Positions 8,105 to 14,231 of a stretch of 14,231 nucleotides of DNA are shown piece after piece. How positions within the stretch are numbered: the stretch's first letter is position 1; each line of letters opens with the position of its first letter. Position numbers and translations under genes: made by a program. This DNA is from Acidobacteriota bacterium (GTDB lineage: Bacteria; Acidobacteriota; Vicinamibacteria; Vicinamibacterales; 2-12-FULL-66-21). The stretch covers positions 1 through 14,231 of the forward strand of contig JACDBQ010000326.1 of the NCBI GenBank assembly GCA_013694845.1, in the 5' to 3' direction. The notes under the pieces were generated by a model. It had not been told where the DNA came from. It did no database searches and was given only the letters and a program-made list of their open reading frames with translations.

Positions 8105-8631
8105 CCGCCACGAAAGTCGCGGTGACGGTGCTGCTCGCGGCCGCTGTCGTGGCGGCAAGCAACCGCGCGTCGGCGGGAACCTACCAGCACGCTCGAGCGA
8201 CCGGCACCCGCTGCAGCACGTGCCACGATTCGAAACAGCCGCACCTCGCGAACCTCAATGCCGCAGGGCAGTATTTTTTACAGCGTCGCACACTCGATGG
8301 ATACAAGACGCGGGCTGCATCACCCGAGCGCGGCAGGGGCCGCAAGCCGGCACCGGCAAACCGGCCGTCGAACACGCGGTCGCCGGGCCTGGCGGTCTAT
8401 ACCCGATCCTGCGCGGTGTGCCACGGGCCTGGGGGCCGCGGTACACCACTCGCGGCGCCGCTCGCCGGTCCGCGTAAGCTCGCGACGACCGAGGCGGCGG
8501 CGCTCACCGTGATTAAGAACGGAATCAAAGGGACGGGCATGGCGCCGTTCGGCGCGGCCCTGGCAGATCAGGAAATCCGCGATGTTGCAAAGTACGTGAT
8601 GACCTTGAAGGCGCGGACCGGCCCCAGGTAA
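8101..8631 (+). CDS. Exported di-haem cytochrome c
   Basis: Small periplasmic electron-transfer protein of 176 residues. Residues 1-25 form a Sec signal peptide (hydrophobic Val/Ala/Leu core, cleavage near RASA-GTY). Two haem-attachment sites are present: CSTCH at 38-42 and CAVCH at 104-108. The second lies in a class-I cytochrome c domain with GMAPFG (Met147 as likely axial ligand) and a C-terminal helix ending DVAKYVMTL. The first is in a shorter segment with the pattern CSTCH, then PHLANLNAAG and GY, seen in small c-type cytochrome modules; its second axial ligand is unclear. A basic, Pro-rich linker (75-95) separates the two. The ATG overlaps the stop of the preceding gene (ATGA), tying it to the exported oxidoreductase pair. 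It may take electrons from them directly or through a missing partner. Confidence 0.9.
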   Translation: MTATKVAVTVLLAAAVVAASNRASAGTYQHARATGTRCSTCHDSKQPHLANLNAAGQYFLQRRTLDGYKTRAASPERGRGRKPAPANRPSNTRSPGLAVYTRSCAVCHGPGGRGTPLAAPLAGPRKLATTEAAALTVIKNGIKGTGMAPFGAALADQEIRDVAKYVMTLKARTGPR

Positions 8632-8662
8632 CGGGACGGTGGTTTTGGGTTCTACTGGTTTT

Positions 8663-8667
8663 GGAGG
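8663..8667 (+). promoter_or_regulatory. Shine-Dalgarno GGAGG that favours the GTG start of iolD
   Basis: GGAGG lies 4 nt before GTG at 8672. This start gives an N-terminus reading ARTVRLTMAQAL, which lines up with the N-terminus of known IolD (RLTTAQAL). The earlier in-frame GTG at 8639 has no ribosome-binding site and would add 11 low-complexity residues. Confidence 0.65.
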
Positions 8668-8671
8668 CGTA

Positions 8672-10543
8672 GTGGCGCGAACGGTTCGTTTGACAATGGC
8701 GCAGGCCCTGGTGCGGTACCTTGCGGCGCAGCACAGTGAGCGGGACGGCGCACGCCAGCCGTTCTTCGGCGGCATGTTCGGCATCTTCGGACACGGCAAC
8801 GTCGCCGGTGTGGCGCAGGCCCTGGATCAGATGCGCGACCGCCTTCCGTACTACCAGTGCCGCAACGAGCAGGCGATGGTCCACACGGCGGTGGCCTACG
8901 CCAAGATGCACAATCGGCTTCGCACGCTGGCGTGCACCACCTCGATCGGGCCGGGTGCGACCAACATGGTGACTGGCGCCGCGGGGGCCACGGTCAACCG
9001 GCTCCCGGTACTGCTGCTCCCCGGAGACATCTTTGGCAACCGCATGCCGGCGCCTGTACTGCAGCAGCTCGAGTCGCCGCAGTCGCAGGACATCTCGGTG
9101 AATGACTGTTTCAAAGCGGTCTCGCGTTATTGGGATCGTCTCTATCGGCCAGAACAGCTCATCTCCTCGCTGCCGGAGGCGATGCGGGTGCTGACCTCGC
9201 CGGCCGAGACGGGCGCCGTGACTCTGGGGCTGCCCCAGGACGTGCAGGCGGAGGCCTACGACTATCCGGAGGCTTTCTTTGAGGAACGGGTCTGGATCGT
9301 ACCGCGTACACGCGGTGACGAGACCCTGATGCGACGCGCAGCCGAGGCCATCCGCGGAAGCCGCCAGCCCGTGATCATTGCAGGCGGCGGAGTGCTCTAC
9401 AGCGACGCGTCTGCCGCGCTTCGCAGGTTCGCAAATGCCTTCGGGATCCCGGTTCTCGAAACACAGGCGGGCAAAGGCTCGATGGCGTGGGACGACCCCA
9501 TGGCGCTCGGCGCCGCCGGCGTCAGCGGAGGCACGCCTGCCTACGAGTTGTGCCGCGATGCGGATCTCGTGCTATCGATCGGGTGTCGCCTGACCGATTT
9601 CACCACGGCGTCAAAGACCGCGTTTCAGCACGCTGACGTGCGGTTCATCGGGATCAATGTCGTCGAGATGGATGCCTTCAAACATGCGGCAATCCCCGTC
9701 GTTGCGGATGCCCGCGCGGCCCTCGACGAACTGCAGGGGATGCTCACCGGATTCTCGGTGTCTGCCGCGTACCGCCAGCAGGTTGAGACGTCGCGCACCG
9801 CGTGGATCGATGAGACCGACCGAGTCTGTGCCGCCGCCAGGGACGCCTCCCCCATGGTGCAGGCCGAGGTCATCGCCGTGGTCAACGAAGTCTCGAGGCC
9901 CCAGGACGTTGTGGTCTGTGCGGCGGGCAGCCTGCCGGGGGAGCTGCACAAGCTCTGGCGGACCCGCGACCCCAGGGGGTACCACCTGGAGTACGGGTAT
10001 TCGTGTATGGGGTACGAAATCGCCGGGGGCCTCGGCGTGAAGATGGCCGCTCCGGAACGGGATGTCTACGTGATGGTGGGAGACGGATCCTATCTGATGA
10101 TGGCGCAGGAGATTGTGACCTCGGTGCAGGAGGGCTATCCGCTCATCATCGTGCTCGTCGACAGCAGCGGCTTCGCAAGTATCGGCGCGTTGTCGCGCTC
10201 CGTCGGATCCGGCGGCTTCGGCACGGACTACCGCTTCCGCAACGCGGGTACCAAGTCTCTGGATGGGGCGGCGTTGCCCGTTGATCTGGGCGTGAATGCG
10301 GAGTCACTTGGCGCACGGTTGTTCCGCGCGCACGACCGCGCCTCCCTCGAGCAGGCGCTGGCAGAGGCACGGGCATCGGACCGCACCGCCGTGATACACG
10401 TTCCGGTCGATGCCGGGGCGCGCGTTCCGGGTTACGGCTGTTGGTGGGACGTCGCGGTCTCCGAGGTGTCGGAACAGGAAGACGTCCAGACCGCCCGCAA
10501 GGAATACGAGAAGGGGCTCACGAAACAGCGTTGGTTCGTGTAG
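8672..10543 (+). CDS. iolD: 3D-(3,5/4)-trihydroxycyclohexane-1,2-dione hydrolase (IolD), ThDP-dependent
   Basis: Cytoplasmic thiamine-diphosphate enzyme that opens the ring of 3D-trihydroxycyclohexane-1,2-dione to 5-deoxy-D-glucuronate, the substrate of IolB. The protein has 623 residues, close to the usual 630-640. The N-terminal ThDP domain holds GGMFGIFGHGNV, followed by YYQCRNEQAMVH whose Glu66 is the ThDP-activating glutamate. SIGPGATNMV, LQQLESPQSQDISVNDCFK and VSRYWDRLYRPEQL are IolD-type segments. The C-terminal ThDP domain has GDGSYLMMAQE starting at residue 470, then VDSSGFASIG at the metal-binding end of the motif. No signal peptide is seen. The GTG start at 8672 follows GGAGG, 40 nt after the cytochrome stop, so it is probably in the same operon as iolB. 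IolD and IolB catalyse consecutive steps, which makes both assignments mutually supportive. Confidence 0.95.
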   Translation: MARTVRLTMAQALVRYLAAQHSERDGARQPFFGGMFGIFGHGNVAGVAQALDQMRDRLPYYQCRNEQAMVHTAVAYAKMHNRLRTLACTTSIGPGATNMVTGAAGATVNRLPVLLLPGDIFGNRMPAPVLQQLESPQSQDISVNDCFKAVSRYWDRLYRPEQLISSLPEAMRVLTSPAETGAVTLGLPQDVQAEAYDYPEAFFEERVWIVPRTRGDETLMRRAAEAIRGSRQPVIIAGGGVLYSDASAALRRFANAFGIPVLETQAGKGSMAWDDPMALGAAGVSGGTPAYELCRDADLVLSIGCRLTDFTTASKTAFQHADVRFIGINVVEMDAFKHAAIPVVADARAALDELQGMLTGFSVSAAYRQQVETSRTAWIDETDRVCAAARDASPMVQAEVIAVVNEVSRPQDVVVCAAGSLPGELHKLWRTRDPRGYHLEYGYSCMGYEIAGGLGVKMAAPERDVYVMVGDGSYLMMAQEIVTSVQEGYPLIIVLVDSSGFASIGALSRSVGSGGFGTDYRFRNAGTKSLDGAALPVDLGVNAESLGARLFRAHDRASLEQALAEARASDRTAVIHVPVDAGARVPGYGCWWDVAVSEVSEQEDVQTARKEYEKGLTKQRWFV

Positions 10544-10620
10544 CACGCCAACAGCGCGGATCGACCGGTAACAGGCATCCACAACCACTCGGGCATGGGG
10601 CCCTATGGAGATCGATCGAC

Positions 10621-13287
10621 ATGACGATGAACACAGGATGGCGCAGGCTGGGCCTGCTGGTAACGGCCCTCGCACTGGGCAGCGGCACCGTGCGCACGCA
10701 GGAGGTGATGCGCGAACTGCCCCAGGATCAGGGCAGCGCCGGAACCTGGCAGAAAATCCGAAAGCTGCAGACCACCGCGAGCGCCATGCACACGACCGCG
10801 CATCCCGATGATGAGCATGGCGGTGTGCTGACCATGCTCAGTCGCGGCGGGGGCGCGCGAATGGCCCTGCTGACGCTCAACCGCGGTGAATCCGGCGACA
10901 ACGCCATCGGCTCGGAGCTGTTCGAGGGTGTCGGTCTCATCCGCACCGAGGAATTGCTCGTTTCCGACAAGTACTACGGCGTCGACAACCAGTACTTCAC
11001 CACCATGATCGACTATGGCTTCTCCAAACGACTCGACGAAGCGCTCGGCAAGTGGGGCCGGGAAAACGTGCTGCGTGACGTTGTGCGCGTGATCCGCATG
11101 GATCGCCCCTTCGTCCTGATCGCGCGGTTCCAGGGGAACCAGCGTGACGGACACGGCAATCACGAGGCGGCCGGCCTCATCACGCAGGAAGCGTTCAAGG
11201 CTGCAGGGGATCCGAAAATGTTCCCTGAACAGATCGCGCAGGGACTCCGTCCCTGGCAGCCATTGAAGCTATACATGGGCGGCGTACGCGAGAACGAGGA
11301 CTGGACGATCCGGGTCGACACTGGGCAGTACGATCCAGTGCTGGGAGAGTCCTATCAGACCTTCGCGCGCATCGGTCTGTCCTTCCAGCGTTCTCAGAAC
11401 AGCGGCAGCCTGCGTGCACAGCCAGGGCCGTCGATCTCGTATTACAAGCGGCTGCAGAGTGTCGTCAATGCGCCGGACAAGGAGAACAGCTTCTTTGACG
11501 GCATCGACACGACGATTCCAGGGATGTATCGCGCGCTGCGCCTGCAGGCGCCCGGCGGGGCGGAGACCCTCCTCGCAAACATCGATCGCGAGATCAAGGC
11601 TGCAGCGAGCGACTTCGACCTGAAACGCCCGGCCGCCGCGGCACCGGCTCTCACGCGTGCACTTGCCGCGGTGCGAACCGCAGCCCAGACGCTCGGCAGC
11701 GAACCTGATGTGGCGTTTCTCCTGCGGGTCAAGGAGACGCAGTTGCAGGAAACGCTCACCTCGGCGCTGGGGGTGATCTTCACGGCCGTGGCGCAGCGGG
11801 CCGGTACCGAGGTCCCGACCGGCCCCTTTGCGGCATTTGCCGCCCCGGCGGCGATGCCGGCCATCGTCCCCGGTCAGGCATTCGAGGTGGTGGCGCAGTT
11901 TACCAGTCGCAGTGACGTACCCGTGACCGGCGCACGGCTCGCGCTCCGGCCGGCACAGCAGGGGTGGACGATCTCACCGGCGTCGCCAGTCAAGGATGCG
12001 CAGGTCAACACGCCGATGAATCACAAGTTCGCCGTCACTGCACCTGCCACCGCCGCACTGAACAGATCGTATTTCTCGCGAAAATCGATCAACGAGTCCC
12101 GGTACGCCGTGACCGACCAGGCGCAACTTCACCGCCCCTCCGCCGAGCCGCCACTGACGGCCGTGGCCACCTTCGAGGTCGCGAACGTCTCCGTCGAGGT
12201 CCGCAAGCCGGTGACCCGGCTCGAGGGCAACCTGCCGTACGGCAACAGCCTCCGGGTCCTGAACGTCGTGCCAGCACTCGCCGTTTCGCTCGATCCCGGG
12301 CAGGCCATCGTGCCGCTTGGCATGCGCGAAAAGAAGATCCAGCTGCGAGCGGAGGTGACCAACAACGCGGATGCAAAGGCCGACGGCACGCTGACGCTGA
12401 AGGTTCCCGCAGGGTGGAAGGTCGCGCCCGCATCGAGCCCGATCCAATTCTCCCGTGCGGGCGAACGCGCGTTCTTCCCCTTCACCGTCACGATTCCCGC
12501 CCTCGAAACCCGCGAGTACCGGATCGAAGCGGTCGCCACTGCGGGAGGACGCGACTACCGGGAGGGATACGCGGTCATCAACCAACGCGATCTCGAGACG
12601 CGCTACCTGTTCCGGGACGCTGTCGCGACCGTTCGCGGAATAGACGTCAAGATTGCGCCCGGACTGAAGGTGGGATACGTGATGGGTGTGGGTGACGATG
12701 TGCCGGGCGGGATCGCCCAGCTGGGCGCTGAGGTCACGCTGCTTGGAGCACAGGAGCTCGCGTCTGCGGATCTTTCCCGCTTCCACGCGATCATGACCGG
12801 CACACGCGCCTACGCGGTGAGAACCGATCTGGTCATCTACAACTACCGGCTTCTCGACTATGTGAAAAACGGCGGTAATCTCATCGTGCTCTACAACACG
12901 CAGGAGTTCGTCCCCACCCGATACGCACCGTTCCCTGGAGAGCTGCCTAGAGGCGCAGAGGAGGTATCCGAGGAGGACTCGCCGGTGAGCATCCTCTCTG
13001 AGGCCGATCCTGTGTTCACCACTCCGAACAAGATCACGAAAGCGGATTTCGAGGGTTGGGTCGAGCAGCGCGGCTCCAAGTTCTGGACCAAATGGGACTC
13101 CGCTTACACGCCGTTGCTCGCGACGTTTGACAAGGGGCAGGAGCCGCAATCGGGAGGATGGCTCCACGCTCGGCATGGCAAGGGTCACTACACCTACTTC
13201 GCATACGCATTTCACCGGCAGCTCCCCTACGGCGTGCCTGGCGCGTATCGGATTCTTGCCAACCTGCTATCGCTCGGGACCCGCTGA
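10621..13287 (+). CDS. Exported multidomain PIG-L family deacetylase
   Basis: An 888-residue zinc-dependent N-deacetylase-type protein, probably periplasmic. Residues 1-28 look like a Sec signal peptide (WRRLGLLVTALALGSGTV). The LmbE/PIG-L domain begins near residue 50, with the metal motif AHPDDE at 60-65 and the second metal/active-site motif DGHGNHE with His178 and His181. Downstream are two beta-sandwich, NEW3/Ig-like regions (about 415-520 and 570-660, the second with LKVPAGWKV), then an alpha/beta domain at about 685-888 resembling glutamine-amidotransferase/ThuA-like folds (LLDYVKNGGNLIVLYN). Minimal PIG-L enzymes have about 230-300 residues, so most of this protein is accessory. Known family substrates include GlcNAc-phosphatidylinositol and GlcNAc-inositol (MshB), which fits an inositol cluster, but long homologues occur in many contexts and the substrate is not proven. 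GGAG lies 10 nt before the ATG. The next gene begins 2 nt after its stop codon. Confidence 0.85.
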   Translation: MTMNTGWRRLGLLVTALALGSGTVRTQEVMRELPQDQGSAGTWQKIRKLQTTASAMHTTAHPDDEHGGVLTMLSRGGGARMALLTLNRGESGDNAIGSELFEGVGLIRTEELLVSDKYYGVDNQYFTTMIDYGFSKRLDEALGKWGRENVLRDVVRVIRMDRPFVLIARFQGNQRDGHGNHEAAGLITQEAFKAAGDPKMFPEQIAQGLRPWQPLKLYMGGVRENEDWTIRVDTGQYDPVLGESYQTFARIGLSFQRSQNSGSLRAQPGPSISYYKRLQSVVNAPDKENSFFDGIDTTIPGMYRALRLQAPGGAETLLANIDREIKAAASDFDLKRPAAAAPALTRALAAVRTAAQTLGSEPDVAFLLRVKETQLQETLTSALGVIFTAVAQRAGTEVPTGPFAAFAAPAAMPAIVPGQAFEVVAQFTSRSDVPVTGARLALRPAQQGWTISPASPVKDAQVNTPMNHKFAVTAPATAALNRSYFSRKSINESRYAVTDQAQLHRPSAEPPLTAVATFEVANVSVEVRKPVTRLEGNLPYGNSLRVLNVVPALAVSLDPGQAIVPLGMREKKIQLRAEVTNNADAKADGTLTLKVPAGWKVAPASSPIQFSRAGERAFFPFTVTIPALETREYRIEAVATAGGRDYREGYAVINQRDLETRYLFRDAVATVRGIDVKIAPGLKVGYVMGVGDDVPGGIAQLGAEVTLLGAQELASADLSRFHAIMTGTRAYAVRTDLVIYNYRLLDYVKNGGNLIVLYNTQEFVPTRYAPFPGELPRGAEEVSEEDSPVSILSEADPVFTTPNKITKADFEGWVEQRGSKFWTKWDSAYTPLLATFDKGQEPQSGGWLHARHGKGHYTYFAYAFHRQLPYGVPGAYRILANLLSLGTR

Positions 13288-13288
13288 T

Positions 13289-13936
13289 GTGAGGCGACCT
13301 CGGAAGACGGGTCGACGCATCGCGGTCATTGTCGGCGGCTTGCTGTGTATCGGCGGGCTCGGGGCCTCGCACTCGCAGTTGCGACCCGTCGCGTCACGCA
13401 TCGACGTGACGGTCCATGAAGGCACGTCGATGTCGGTGGCCGTATCGCCCGATGGCGAAACGCTCGCCGTTGATCTCCAGGGTGCCATCTGGACCGTGCC
13501 GGCTGGCGGTGGAACCGCCCGACGTCTGACCGACGTATTCGACGATGCGCGGCAGCCCACGTGGTCGCCGGACGGCAAGTGGATCACCTATTTTTCCTAC
13601 CGCGACGGCGGCTACGACCTGTGGTCCATCACTTGGTCGTCGCCTGCCGACCGGCGGGCCCGGCGTGGACGGCGTCCAATGACGCGGAGGGCACCCCTGA
13701 TGGCTCCGGGCAGCACCGGTTGACCTGGGGGCCCTTCGATGATCGCGAGCCCGTGTGGTCGCACGACGGCACCCGCGTGGCATTTTCCTCAGATCGCGGC
13801 AACCCACTCGGCAGCGACTACAACATCTGGGTGCTCGATGTCGGTCGTGGTGAGTTGCGCCAGCTCACCACGGAGCCGTCCGAAGACTACTTGCCGTCCT
13901 GGTCGCCGGACGAGACGATAGCAACTGTCTTGAAAG
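13289..13936 (+). pseudogene. Broken TolB-type beta-propeller / amidohydrolase-type gene, frameshifted and cut by IS110 element
   Basis: Begins at GTG 13289, one base after the PIG-L stop, with a signal-like N-terminus (RRIAVIVGGLLCIGG). TolB/WD40-like blades follow: VAVSPDGETLAVDLQG, then PTWSPDGKWITYFSYRDGG. Up to DLWSIT (ending 13633) the frame is that of the start. From PDGSGQHRLTWG (starting 13696) the blades continue in a frame shifted by one. The 62 nt between them fit neither blade well, so there is an out-of-frame insertion or an indel. Good propeller sequence resumes (VWSHDGTRVAFSSDRG, then SWSPDETIA near 13924) and then stops abruptly at the IS110 end. The pattern resembles the N-terminal propeller of exported amidohydrolases common in Acidobacteriota, but the catalytic part is not in the window. 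The gene was probably the last of this operon. A sequencing error could explain the frame change but not the IS junction. Confidence 0.8.
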
Positions 13937-13941
13937 TCAAG
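13929..13941. repeat. Short interrupted palindrome at the IS110 end
   Basis: CTTGA-AAG-TCAAG (5-bp arms, 3-nt spacer) overlaps the transposase stop codon and lies next to the predicted element boundary. It could be part of the recombinase end-recognition sequence. Arms this short may also be chance. Confidence 0.4.
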
Positions 13942-14231
13942 CGGGCACCTCCGCGCTCTGCAGCCACGTGGTGTTCGTCCGCATCATGGCGTTGAGGATC
14001 GTGAGCAGCTTGCGCATGCAGGCGATGAGCGCGACGTTCTTCGGCTTGCCGGCCGTCACGAGGCGCCCGTAGAACGCGCGAATGACCGGGTTGCGCCGGG
14101 TCGCCACGAGGGTCCCCATGTACAGCACCGCCCGAACCGGCGCCCGGCCACCCCAGACAGTCCGCTTGCCCCGCCGCGTCCCACTGTCGCGCGCCAGCGG
14201 TGCGACCCCGATTAACGCCGCGATCTGCTTG
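13937..14231 (-). CDS. IS110-family transposase, C-terminal Transposase_20 part (5' end outside window)
   Basis: Reading leftward from 14230, 97 residues match the C-terminal domain of IS110-family recombinases. The segments are AALIGVAPLARDSGTRRGKR, VWGGRAPVRAVLYMGTLVA, NPVIRAFYGRLVTAGKPK, and ALIACMRKLLTILNAM, ending in SAEVPA. The serine of RDSG (codon 14183-14185) sits where the family's conserved catalytic serine is found, so this half looks functional. The N-terminal DEDD RuvC-like domain lies beyond the window edge. The gene is convergent with the disrupted propeller gene. Codon use is similar to the host genes, so nothing visible dates the insertion. Confidence 0.93.
   Translation of the reverse strand, partial: KQIAALIGVAPLARDSGTRRGKRTVWGGRAPVRAVLYMGTLVATRRNPVIRAFYGRLVTAGKPKNVALIACMRKLLTILNAMMRTNTTWLQSAEVPA

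Larger units (their letters stand above)
13925..14231 (-). mobile_element. IS110-family insertion sequence, transposase-3' end only
   Basis: Propeller coding sequence ends at about 13924 and IS110 transposase sequence begins (reading leftward) with its stop at 13937. The element boundary therefore lies near 13915-13936, leaving a very short non-coding end. The rest of the element, including the other non-coding end that carries the bridge RNA in IS110 elements, is outside the window. No terminal inverted repeat can be tested. The exact boundary is approximate. Confidence 0.8.

Noticed and set aside
8639..8671. Earlier GTG start for iolD
   Set aside because: No ribosome-binding sequence precedes it, and the added residues do not match the IolD N-terminus; GGAGG points to 8672.
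10594..10607. Near-palindrome CATGGGGCCCTATG before the PIG-L gene
   Set aside because: It has one mismatch and no spacer, and overlaps the ribosome-binding region; too weak to call an operator.
10544..10620. Possible terminator or promoter in the 77-nt spacer between iolD and the PIG-L gene
   Set aside because: No stem followed by a T-run and no recognisable -35/-10 pair; I see only the ribosome-binding site.
1..14231. CRISPR array, tRNA, rRNA, toxin-antitoxin or phage genes
   Set aside because: No regularly spaced repeats, RNA gene signatures or related proteins were seen; the long minus-strand frames before 13937 are shadows of the + strand genes.

Overview
The window is GC-rich bacterial DNA, almost fully coding on the + strand. 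It carries a catabolic cluster related to inositol breakdown. Protein types point to a Gram-negative, oligotrophic soil-type bacterium, most likely Acidobacteriota (Vicinamibacteria-like). These are an Oar-like TonB-dependent receptor with an N-terminal carboxypeptidase-regulatory-like domain, Tat-exported Gfo/Idh/MocA oxidoreductases, a very long PIG-L deacetylase and a TolB-type beta-propeller protein. The taxonomy is inferred from gene style only; there is no rRNA or marker gene here.

Layout. 2-1078: 3' part of a sugar-type MFS permease. 1149-4421: outer-membrane TonB-dependent receptor. 4422-4517: non-coding spacer with a strong 14-bp stem-loop and a 12-bp perfect palindrome. 4518-8631: tightly packed iolB, Gfo/Idh/MocA-1, Gfo/Idh/MocA-2 and a di-haem cytochrome c, with gaps or overlaps of 7 nt, -8 nt and -4 nt. 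8672-10543: iolD. 10621-13287: multidomain exported PIG-L deacetylase. 13289-about 13930: a beta-propeller gene that has changed frame and is cut off by an insertion. 13937-14231 (- strand): the C-terminal part of an IS110-family transposase, whose element runs off the window.

How the genes may work together (inference). The receptor would bring a substrate across the outer membrane. The PIG-L protein and the two exported Gfo/Idh/MocA proteins plus cytochrome c would act on it in the periplasm. The MFS permease would import the product, and IolD (ring hydrolysis) and IolB (5-deoxy-glucuronate isomerisation) would process it in the cytoplasm. iolE, iolC, iolJ and iolA are not in this window.

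The most unusual signal is the second Gfo/Idh/MocA protein. It keeps the Rossmann fold and aligns with its neighbour almost without gaps through its N-terminal half, but it has lost the EKP lysine, the catalytic aspartate and the catalytic histidine. It is translationally coupled to an intact paralogue upstream and to a cytochrome c downstream. This suggests an exported active/inactive dehydrogenase pair feeding a cytochrome.
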